From the NCBI GenBank assembly GCA_018402425.1, contig JAGYIZ010000017.1:1-41651 (forward strand): a DNA stretch of 41,651 nt. Direction: 5' to 3'. Positions 34,278-41,651 of the stretch are shown piece by piece; the stretch's first letter is position 1; every line of letters starts with the position of its first letter. A program made the translations under genes and the position numbers. Under the pieces are notes generated by a model. It was given only the letters and a program-made list of their open reading frames with translations, was not told the DNA's origin and ran no database searches. This DNA comes from Candidatus Atribacteria bacterium. GTDB lineage: Bacteria; Atribacterota; Phoenicimicrobiia; Phoenicimicrobiales; Stramentimicrobiaceae.

Positions 34278-35345
34278 TGAATAATAAACAAACTGATGCA
34301 TATATTAATGAATTAAGAGATCTTAACAGCAGATTGGGCTAAAGGGAATGTCCCTTAAATAATATTGTACTGAGTTCTAGATTAAGATTGGCAAGAAAAC
34401 ATCAAAGATATACCATTTCCCTTTAAAGCAAGTGATAACTAATTAAAAATGGTGATGAATCAGAGTGAAGAATTTTTAAAAAATAATAAAATATTTTCTG
34501 ATTTTAAATTAATTAATCTGAATAATTTGACCTCAATGCAGATAAGTTTTTTAATAGAAAAACGTTTAATAAGCATTGCTTTGGCAAAATACAATAGGCC
34601 TTATCGTGCTTTTATCTACAATCCTGATGAAATCATTAGTATTATGATAAATGAAGAAGATCATTATAGAATACAAGCTATGTTACCGGGCTTTCAGCTT
34701 AAAAAAGTTTGGGAATTGATTGATTGGTATGATAATAAAATTGAAGAAGAAGTAAAATATGCATTTAATGATGTTGAAGGATTTCTTACTTGTTGTCCAA
34801 CTAACGTTGGGACTGGTTTACGAGCTTCAGTTATGCTACATCTACCAGCATTAATTGTATCAAATCAATTACAAGAATTGATGGATTCGGTTTCAAAAAA
34901 AGGATATGCTGTAAGAGGATTTTACGGTGAAGGTACTAATTTCCAGGGAAATCTATTCCAGGTATCTAACCAGACAACATTAGGCTTGAGTGAAATGGAA
35001 ATCATAAAAAATCTGGAAATTGTAATTAAACAGTTGATTGAAAAAGAGCAGAAAGCAAGAGAAGAATTACTGATACATTCAAAGCAGAAAATTGAAGATC
35101 AGGTTATGCGCTCCTACGGTATTTTAAAAAATGCTAAAATTATCTCAACAACTGAAGCAGTAAACTTGTTATCAAATATAAGATTTGGGATAGAAATGGG
35201 TTTATTGATAAAGGTAGGTTATGATACTATAAATTGGTTGATGTTAATCATTCAGCCTGGTTATTTGCAGTTAATCAAAGAGAATAAGATGAACCAAATG
35301 CAGCGTGGTTTGGCCAGGGCAGAGATTATTAAAAGTAATCTATAA
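34277..35345 (+). pseudogene. mcsB: mcsB, protein-arginine kinase, N-terminus frameshifted
   Basis: McsB phosphorylates arginines to mark proteins for ClpCP. ATG 34277 opens a frame that stops after about 21 codons (LNSRLG). The ATP-site segment IVLSSRLRLARK (34363-34398) is in another frame, IPFPFKAS follows in a third, and a TAA at 34439-34441 precedes the long intact part. From 34449 the frame is open for 298 codons, with EEDHYRIQ, the catalytic-domain stretch CPTNVGTGLRASVMLHLPAL, and VRGFYGEG. The open part lacks the N-terminal phosphagen-kinase segment and has no ribosome-binding site, so it is unlikely to be active unless the shifts are sequence errors. Confidence 0.85.
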
Positions 35346-35435
35346 AATATAAGTTATTAAATTATATTAAGACTTAAGCTTATTTATGCTGAAGAATATA
35401 TTATACTTAGGAATAACTAAGGGAAGGATTAAAAA

Positions 35436-37931
35436 ATGTTTAAAAGATATACAGAGAAAGTTAGAAAAGTAATCATGATGGCACAAGAGGAAGCTGTCAA
35501 TCTTAATCATAATTATATTGGCACTGAACATATTTTGGTAGGTTTAGTAAAAGAAAATGAAGGAATTGCTGGAAAAGTACTGCGTGAAATTGGAGTAGAA
35601 CCGGAAAAAATTATTGAAGAAATAGAAAAAATAGTAGGTAAAGGGGAATATCAGGAAGTCAGTGAAATTACTTTTACCCCAAGGGCAAAAAAAGTTCTGG
35701 AATTAGCCTCACAGGAAGCTAGCCAGTTAGGACAAAATTACATTGGCACTGAACATATATTATTAGGCTTGATTAAAGAAGGAAGTGGTGTGGCTACCAG
35801 GATATTAAGCGATATGGGCATTGACCTTGATAATATCTATTCCCAGGTCATGAAAGTTTTAATGGAAAGTGGTCATTCAGAAACAGCAGCTGCTGGCGGA
35901 ACTATTCGTAAAGATAGCAAAGTTCCAACCTTAGATGAATTTGGTAGAGATTTAACAGAACTTGCCATGGATGATAAATTAGACCCAGTAGTAGGAAGAA
36001 ATAATGAGATCCAACGCGTAATACAGATTTTAAGTCGTAGAAAGAAGAATAATCCTTGTTTGATTGGTGAAGCAGGTGTGGGGAAAACAGCTATCGTAGA
36101 AGGTTTAGCTCAAAAAATTGCCAATCATGATGTTCCGGAAATATTGAAAAACAAAAGAATTATTAGCCTGGATCTTGCCTTAATTGTTGCGGGAACTAAA
36201 TATAGGGGAGAGTTTGAAAAAAGATTAAAAAAAATTGTCAAAGAAGTACAAAATTCCAATGATGTTATTTTATTTATTGATGAATTTCATACATTGGTTG
36301 GAGCAGGGGCTGCTGAAGGAGCTATTGATGCCTCAAATATTCTAAAACCAGCTTTAGCAAGGGGAGAAATTAAGGCCATTGGCGCGACAACTACTGATGA
36401 ATACCGAAAATATATCGAAAAAGATAAGGCATTAGAAAGACGTTTTCAGCCAATTATTGTACTTGAACCTTCTCTTGAAGAGGCCATTCAGATACTGACA
36501 GGGTTAAGAGATAAGTATGAAGCTCATCATAAGCTTACCATTACTGATCAAGCATTAGTATCTGCAGTAAAATTAGCTGCAAGATATGTTTCTGGCCGTT
36601 TTTTGCCTGATAAAGCAATTGATGTAATTGATGAGGCATCTTCACGGGTTAAGTTAAAAAATACTGTTTACCCGCCTGATGTCAAAGAAGTTGAAAATCA
36701 GTTGCTTAAAATAAGAAAAGAAAAAGAATCTGCAGTGAAACTACAGGAATTTGAAAAAGCTGCAAAACTAAGGGATAAAGAAAGAAAAAGTCTGGAACGT
36801 TATAGCGAAATAAAAAAAGAATGGGAAACCGGGAGAACAAAAGATAAAATTGAAGTAACAGTTGAAGATGTAGCGGAAGTTGTTTCCAGTTGGAGCGGTG
36901 TACCCGTGTATTCACTTAAGGAAGAAGAAGCCAAAAAACTTATACGAATGGAAGAAGAATTACATAAGCGAATCGTAGGTCAGGATGAAGCAATAAATGC
37001 AATATCAAGGGCAGTGCGTAGGGCTCGAGCAGGAATGAAAGATCCCAAAAGACCAATTGGTTCTTTTGTTTTTCTGGGACCTACCGGTGTAGGAAAAACA
37101 GAACTTGCCAGAACTCTAGCGGAATTTCTATTTGGAGATGAAAATGCAATGATAAGTCTGGATATGTCTGAATATATGGAAAAATTTGCTGTTTCACGTT
37201 TAGTTGGAGCACCTCCAGGCTATGTTGGTTATGAAGAAGGTGGACAGTTAACCGAGAAAGTAAGAAGACGTCCTTATTCAGTTGTATTGCTTGATGAGAT
37301 AGAAAAGGCACATCCGGATGTATTTAACATTCTTTTACAAATATTCGAAGATGGTAGATTAACGGATGCACAGGGGCGATTAGTGGATTTTAAGAATACT
37401 GTAATTATTATGACATCCAATGTAGGGGCAACATTGATTAAAAAAGGAACATCATTAGGCTTCAGGAGTGCAAACGAACCTTCGCAAATGTCATATAAAG
37501 ATATTAAAGAAAGTGTAATGGGAGAATTAAATAAGACTTTCAGGCCGGAATTCCTGAATCGTATTGATGAGGTAATTGTATTTAAAGGGCTAACTGAAAA
37601 GGAAATAAAAAATATTGCAGATTTATTGCTTGATGAGGTAAGAGAACTGTTAATGGAGCAAAAGATAACATCCGCTGTTAGAAAAAGCGCAAAAGATATT
37701 TTAGCAAAAGAAGGATTTGATCCTAACTTTGGTGCAAGACCGTTAAGAAGAACCATTGAAAGGTTGGTGGAAAATCCTATTTCTGAAAAAATACTTTCTG
37801 GTGAGTTTAAAGAAAATGACCATATTATAGTAAAAGGTAGAAACGGAAAGATTGTACTTGAGAAAAATAAAGAAAAGGTAGATAAAAAAAGAAATCAAAA
37901 AAAGAATGTTAATAATGATGAAAAAAAATAA
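35436..37931 (+). CDS. clpC: ATP-dependent Clp protease ATPase subunit ClpC
   Basis: This 831-residue AAA+ unfoldase partners with ClpP. Two Clp_N repeats (about 1-150, each with NYIGTEHIL) are followed by AAA-1 (Walker A GEAGVGKT near 211, Walker [11 protein letters not shown]), a UVR/M domain (about 420-455, ending [10 protein letters not shown]), AAA-2 (Walker A GPTGVGKT near 548, then LLDEIEKAH) and the ClpB-like D2-small domain. The UVR motif marks ClpC rather than ClpA. The gene is entirely intact, while the adaptor and regulator genes directly upstream are decayed. The last 25 residues are lysine- and asparagine-rich. ATG 35436 has AAGGGAAGGA upstream. Confidence 0.97.
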   Translation: MFKRYTEKVRKVIMMAQEEAVNLNHNYIGTEHILVGLVKENEGIAGKVLREIGVEPEKIIEEIEKIVGKGEYQEVSEITFTPRAKKVLELASQEASQLGQNYIGTEHILLGLIKEGSGVATRILSDMGIDLDNIYSQVMKVLMESGHSETAAAGGTIRKDSKVPTLDEFGRDLTELAMDDKLDPVVGRNNEIQRVIQILSRRKKNNPCLIGEAGVGKTAIVEGLAQKIANHDVPEILKNKRIISLDLALIVAGTKYRGEFEKRLKKIVKEVQNSNDVILFIDEFHTLVGAGAAEGAIDASNILKPALARGEIKAIGATTTDEYRKYIEKDKALERRFQPIIVLEPSLEEAIQILTGLRDKYEAHHKLTITDQALVSAVKLAARYVSGRFLPDKAIDVIDEASSRVKLKNTVYPPDVKEVENQLLKIRKEKESAVKLQEFEKAAKLRDKERKSLERYSEIKKEWETGRTKDKIEVTVEDVAEVVSSWSGVPVYSLKEEEAKKLIRMEEELHKRIVGQDEAINAISRAVRRARAGMKDPKRPIGSFVFLGPTGVGKTELARTLAEFLFGDENAMISLDMSEYMEKFAVSRLVGAPPGYVGYEEGGQLTEKVRRRPYSVVLLDEIEKAHPDVFNILLQIFEDGRLTDAQGRLVDFKNTVIIMTSNVGATLIKKGTSLGFRSANEPSQMSYKDIKESVMGELNKTFRPEFLNRIDEVIVFKGLTEKEIKNIADLLLDEVRELLMEQKITSAVRKSAKDILAKEGFDPNFGARPLRRTIERLVENPISEKILSGEFKENDHIIVKGRNGKIVLEKNKEKVDKKRNQKKNVNNDEKK

Positions 37932-37970
37932 TAATAAAGTTGATGTAATATTATATCAAAATACTAAAAA

Positions 37971-39344
37971 ATGAAAAAAAATACCAAAGAATTTTTTAAA
38001 TGTACAAAATGTAATTATGAGACTCCTCAATGGTTAGGGCGTTGTCCAAGTTGTGGAGCATGGAATACATTTGTCAGACAGGAAAGAACTGGGAATAGTA
38101 TTCAGCACACCAAAAATAAAAAAGAAAATCGTGCACAGCCTATTAATGGTTTTAGATTTAGTGGGGAGGATCAACGATATCAATCTGGCATTAAAGAGTT
38201 TGACCGAGTACTAGGGGGAGGAATAGTTCTAGGTTCCCTTGTTCTTATTGGGGGAGAACCGGGTATTGGCAAATCCACACTGGTTCTTCAAGTAGCAGAT
38301 AAGTTATCCAAAAATATTGGAAAGACCCTTTATATTACAGCAGAAGAGTCAATCAGACAGATTCATATGAGGGCAAAACGATTATCTGTCAATGCTGAAG
38401 AGTTATATTTACTTTCTGAAACTGATTTAGACCAAATAATTGAGCAGATATTATATCTGAAACCGAAGATAGCTATCATTGATTCTATTCAAATAATCAA
38501 TGATAGCTCTGTTTTATCGGTTCCAGGTAGTGTTAACCAGGTTAAAAATTGCACATCTCGACTAATGGAAGTAGCAAAGAAAAATAATATTGCCATGATT
38601 ATAATAGGTCATGTTACTAAAGGCGGTGCGATTGCAGGACCCAAAATACTGGAACACATGGTTGATACTGTGTTGTATCTTGAAGGAGAAAGATTCCATT
38701 CGTTTAGACTATTAAGAGGTATTAAGAATCGTTTTGGAACGACAAATGAACTGGGAATTTTCCAGATGAAAAATGAAGGATTAAGTGAAGTCTTGAATCC
38801 ATCAAAAATGCTGTTATCTTCCCGCAAACAGTCTATCCCCGGAACGGTTACCACTGTGACGTTTGAAGGAAGCCGCCCATTAGCCGTGGAGATTGAAGCA
38901 TTGGTTAGTTCTTCTTTTTTAACAAATCCGAGACGTATAACAACGGGAGTCGATTATAATAGAGTTTCATTAATTATTGCAGTTTTAGAGAATCGATTAG
39001 GGCTTAAATTTCAATATAAAGATATTTATGTAAATGCTGCAGGGGGAATTAAAATCAACGAGCCGGCGATTGATTTAGGAATAGCCCTAGCTATAATCAG
39101 TAGCAGTAAGGGACTTGCTATTGACATGGATACAGTAGTTTTTGGGGAATTAGGGTTAACAGGTGAATTAAGATCGGTGAGTATGAGCGAACGAAGGATT
39201 AAGGAAGCCCAAAAGATAGGTTATAAGAAAAGTATCATACCTTTGGAAAATGCCAGACAATTATCTTCTTTATTTGATAATTTAGCAATAAAGGGGATTT
39301 ATAGTATAAAAGATTTGCTAGATATAATGAAAAAAAATAAATAG
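37971..39344 (+). CDS. radA: DNA repair protein RadA
   Basis: This 457-residue RecA-like branch-migration helicase has an N-terminal four-cysteine zinc finger (KCTKCNYETPQWLGRCPSCGAW shortened: C-x2-C then CPSCG), a Walker A GGEPGIGKST near residue 96, the RadA-specific KNRFG motif, and a C-terminal Lon-protease-like domain (from about VYVNAAGGIKINEP) lacking the catalytic dyad. It follows clpC after 39 nt, the usual clpC-radA order. No good ribosome-binding site is visible before ATG 37971, though the zinc finger requires a start there. disA, often next, is absent. Confidence 0.96.
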   Translation: MKKNTKEFFKCTKCNYETPQWLGRCPSCGAWNTFVRQERTGNSIQHTKNKKENRAQPINGFRFSGEDQRYQSGIKEFDRVLGGGIVLGSLVLIGGEPGIGKSTLVLQVADKLSKNIGKTLYITAEESIRQIHMRAKRLSVNAEELYLLSETDLDQIIEQILYLKPKIAIIDSIQIINDSSVLSVPGSVNQVKNCTSRLMEVAKKNNIAMIIIGHVTKGGAIAGPKILEHMVDTVLYLEGERFHSFRLLRGIKNRFGTTNELGIFQMKNEGLSEVLNPSKMLLSSRKQSIPGTVTTVTFEGSRPLAVEIEALVSSSFLTNPRRITTGVDYNRVSLIIAVLENRLGLKFQYKDIYVNAAGGIKINEPAIDLGIALAIISSSKGLAIDMDTVVFGELGLTGELRSVSMSERRIKEAQKIGYKKSIIPLENARQLSSLFDNLAIKGIYSIKDLLDIMKKNK

Positions 39345-39383
39345 ATATATTAGGAAGATTACTAATAAGGTTTTACTATAATT

Positions 39384-39412
39384 TTGACACTAATTTAGCC
39401 AAATGATATAAT
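39384..39412 (+). promoter_or_regulatory. Consensus sigma-70 promoter upstream of the PIN/TRAM gene
   Basis: TTGACA (39384-39389), a 17-nt spacer and TATAAT (39407-39412) form an exact consensus promoter. It lies 40 nt after radA and would give a leader of about 125 nt before the PIN/TRAM gene, so that gene and cysS have their own transcription start. Confidence 0.75.
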
Positions 39413-39546
39413 TTAATTGCTTTTTAGCTGGTTAATACTATAATACTATATGTCAAATTTCACAAATACAAAAAATGGTGGTGGTTGCTGCGCCAAATAA
39501 TAATTAGCATCTAAATAATGGAAAATTGAATAGAGGAGGTATTGTT

Positions 39547-40683
39547 TTGTCAGGAGTAATCAAAAAAATGTTTTGTGTAATTTTTATTCTGGCAGGTGGT
39601 TTGATTGGTTATGAAATAATTCCTGGCATAAAAGCCATTTCAAGTATAGAGATATTAATTAATCAAAAGTGGCTATTATCCATATTATCATTTATTATAG
39701 GAAGTATTTTTGGATTTATAATATTTATACTAAGTCATAAAAAGCTAAGCTCTTTAGGTGAAGGATTCATAACCAATTTTTTAAGAATACCTACCCAGAA
39801 TATACTTTCAGCTGTTATAGGCCTTATTGTCGGTTTAATTATTGCTAATTTATTAGCCTATTCATTATCTTTTATACCATTTGTTGGAAATTATTTACCC
39901 ATAATACTTAATGTAGCTCTTGGGCTTCTTGGTATTATTATGGGATTAAGCAAAAGAGAAGAAAGTGTCAATTTCTATAAAAGAAGTATAGGGAGATTCA
40001 AAAAGAAAGATAAGGTTTCACAGTATCAACCTAAAGTATTGGATACCAGCGTTATTATTGATGGAAGAGTGGCAGATATTTGTCAAACTGATTTCTTGGA
40101 AGGTGAATTAATTATTCCAAGATTTGTGTTAAATGAGTTGCAAGCTATTGCTGATTCTTCTGAACCATTAAAGAGAAATCGCGGTAGGCGTGGCCTTGAT
40201 GTATTAAATAAAATAAATAAAATACATAGCAACAAAATTAAGATTGTTAGCCAAGACTATAATGATTTAAAAAGTGTCGATACAAAGTTGATTAGATTGG
40301 CAAAAGAAATGGATGCTAAAGTTTTAACTAATGATTATAATTTAAATAAATTAGCACAATTAGAAAGTGTATCGGTATTAAATATTAACGATCTTTCTAA
40401 TGCATTAAAATCAGTTATCTTACCAGGAGAAGAATTGGTAACACAGATTATTAAAGAAGGCAAAGAATCCGGTCAAGGAATTGCTTATTTGGATGATGGA
40501 ACGATGATTGTAGTGGAAAATGGAATTAAAAATATTGGTGACAAAGTAAAAGTTACTGTGACCAGTATTTTGCAAACACCTGCAGGTAGAATGATATTTG
40601 GCCGAGTCAAAGAAAGGTTAATCAAAAAGAATTATGACCCAAACTATGGAAAGAGGAATCATTATAATCAAAAGAATCGTTAG
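39547..40683 (+). CDS. PIN/TRAM-domain membrane protein (YacL family)
   Basis: This protein of about 378 residues has four N-terminal membrane segments (about 1-140), a PIN nuclease-like domain (from [10 protein letters not shown], first acidic residue D166, later [12 protein letters not shown]) and a C-terminal TRAM domain (about 285-355, [17 protein letters not shown]). This is the YacL architecture. The frame opens at TTG 39526, but that start would place the AGAGGAGGT ribosome-binding site inside the gene; TTG 39547 lies 7 nt after it. In Bacillus, yacL follows radA-disA and precedes ispDF; here it is followed by cysS. Confidence 0.92.
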   Translation: MSGVIKKMFCVIFILAGGLIGYEIIPGIKAISSIEILINQKWLLSILSFIIGSIFGFIIFILSHKKLSSLGEGFITNFLRIPTQNILSAVIGLIVGLIIANLLAYSLSFIPFVGNYLPIILNVALGLLGIIMGLSKREESVNFYKRSIGRFKKKDKVSQYQPKVLDTSVIIDGRVADICQTDFLEGELIIPRFVLNELQAIADSSEPLKRNRGRRGLDVLNKINKIHSNKIKIVSQDYNDLKSVDTKLIRLAKEMDAKVLTNDYNLNKLAQLESVSVLNINDLSNALKSVILPGEELVTQIIKEGKESGQGIAYLDDGTMIVVENGIKNIGDKVKVTVTSILQTPAGRMIFGRVKERLIKKNYDPNYGKRNHYNQKNR

Positions 40684-40738
40684 AAAAATAAGTTAGTAAG
40701 TTAGTTATAACATAATATTTAGAAACGAGGAGATATTA

Positions 40739-41651
40739 TTGGTATTAAAACTATACAATACCTTAAGTGGTAGTAAAGAAAAATTTGTTCCTTTAAAAAA
40801 AGGGAAGGTGGGCATTTATGTTTGTGGGCCTACTGTTTATGATTATTTTCATATAGGTAATGCCAGGCCATTTTTAATTTTTGAAGCTCTAAGGAGATAT
40901 TTAGAGTTTAAGAACTATGATGTAAAATATGTTTCTAATTTTACTGATATTGATGATAAGGTTATTAAAAAGGCAAATGAGCTTGGAACTAGCTTTGTAG
41001 ATATTGCAGAAAAATATATAAAGGAATATTTTCAAGATGCTGATTGTTTAAATATAGGTAGAGCTGATGTATATCCTCGAGCAACAGAACATATCGCTGA
41101 TATAATTGAGTTCATAAAGGGATTAGAAAGTAAGGGATATGCTTATGAGGTTGAAGGGGATGTTTTTTTTGAAGTTAGTCGTTTTAAGGAATATGGCAAA
41201 CTATCAAAGCAAAATTTAGAGGAAATTAGATCAGGTGAGAGGGTCGAGCTTGATAAAAGAAAGAAGAATCCATTTGATTTTGTACTTTGGAAAAAAGCAA
41301 AGAAAAATGAGCCATATTGGGATAGTCCATGGGGTACTGGAAGGCCGGGGTGGCATATTGAGTGTTCGGTAATGTCTAGTAAATATCTAGGCGATAGTTT
41401 TGATATACATGCTGGTGGAGCAGATTTAATCTTTCCACACCATGAAAACGAAATTGCTCAGAGCGAAGCATTGAGTGGAAAATTATTTGCTAAATACTGG
41501 TTGCATAATGGATACTTAAAAATAGACAATAAAAAAATGTCTAAATCCCTGGGGAATATTTTAAAAATAAGGGAACTTTGTCAGAAATATGACGGTTCAG
41601 TTATAAGACATTTCCTGCTTTCGGCACATTACAGGAGTCCTCTTAATTTTT
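40739..41651 (+). CDS. cysS: Cysteinyl-tRNA synthetase (N-terminal part, runs off the window)
   Basis: The frame from TTG 40739 (GAGGAGA 6 nt upstream) stays open to the window end. The product starts LKLYNTLSG and shows the zinc-ligand region [19 protein letters not shown], which contains the class I HIGH-type motif as HIGN, then [12 protein letters not shown], the WHIECSVM and [10 protein letters not shown] zinc ligands, and the KMSKS motif (KKMSKSLGN). About 304 of an expected 460-480 residues lie in the window. It charges tRNA-Cys. The protein is intact as far as it can be seen. Confidence 0.95.
   Translation, partial: MVLKLYNTLSGSKEKFVPLKKGKVGIYVCGPTVYDYFHIGNARPFLIFEALRRYLEFKNYDVKYVSNFTDIDDKVIKKANELGTSFVDIAEKYIKEYFQDADCLNIGRADVYPRATEHIADIIEFIKGLESKGYAYEVEGDVFFEVSRFKEYGKLSKQNLEEIRSGERVELDKRKKNPFDFVLWKKAKKNEPYWDSPWGTGRPGWHIECSVMSSKYLGDSFDIHAGGADLIFPHHENEIAQSEALSGKLFAKYWLHNGYLKIDNKKMSKSLGNILKIRELCQKYDGSVIRHFLLSAHYRSPLNF

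Noticed and set aside
34449-35345. Separate intact gene for a short arginine kinase
   Set aside because: Upstream frames encode the missing N-terminal part of McsB, and there is no ribosome-binding site before 34449, so it is the tail of a broken gene.

Overview
This is an AT-rich bacterial chromosome segment in which every recognised gene lies on the + strand. Gene order resembles Firmicutes-type housekeeping clusters: mreD-mrdA-rodA; radical SAM/DUF2344-rng-rplU-rpmA-obg; nadD-yqeK-LCP-rsfS; ctsR-mcsA-mcsB-clpC-radA-PIN/TRAM. An ExbB/ExbD/TonB-like set implies an outer membrane, and L27 lacks the N-terminal extension typical of Firmicutes. This mix suggests a deep-branching diderm such as Atribacterota or a neighbour; that is an inference from content and order, not a phylogenetic result.

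Layout. 1-3590: a dispersed repeat, then cell-elongation genes (mreD, PBP2, rodA). 3614-10050: B12-binding radical SAM protein, DUF2344 protein, ribonuclease G, L21, L27 and ObgE, with a promoter before rplU and a terminator after rpmA. 10169-16581: a very large secreted TPR protein, then exbB, exbD and a TonB-like protein whose C-terminal half is DUF3048. 16582-16983: degenerate repeats ending in a nine-G tract used as the ribosome-binding site of a purine nucleoside phosphorylase. 16988-25866: purine/methylthioadenosine salvage (PNP, mtnA), murA, an MreB/Mbl protein, an S55 (SpoIVB-type) peptidase, and contiguous ispD-ispE-ispF. 25991-27917: a DUF1844 gene with a frameshifted tail, a decayed secreted TPR gene and a decayed nadD. 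27907-32681: yqeK, LytR-CpsA-Psr, rsfS, two small membrane proteins and pgk. 32682-35345: eroded ctsR, mcsA and mcsB among palindromes. 35436-41651: intact clpC, radA, a PIN/TRAM protein and the first part of cysS.

The main points of interest are: the energised envelope module with a TonB-like/DUF3048 fusion; two islands dense in frameshifts that remove the CtsR/McsA/McsB control layer and the local nadD while adjacent genes are intact; a palindromic repeat family built on an AACCAT...ATGGTT core; and a PNP carrying Asp where guanine/hypoxanthine-specific enzymes usually carry Asn, next to mtnA. The frameshift islands could be true pseudogenes or local assembly error; the sequence alone cannot decide. 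No tRNA, rRNA, CRISPR array or intact transposase gene was seen.
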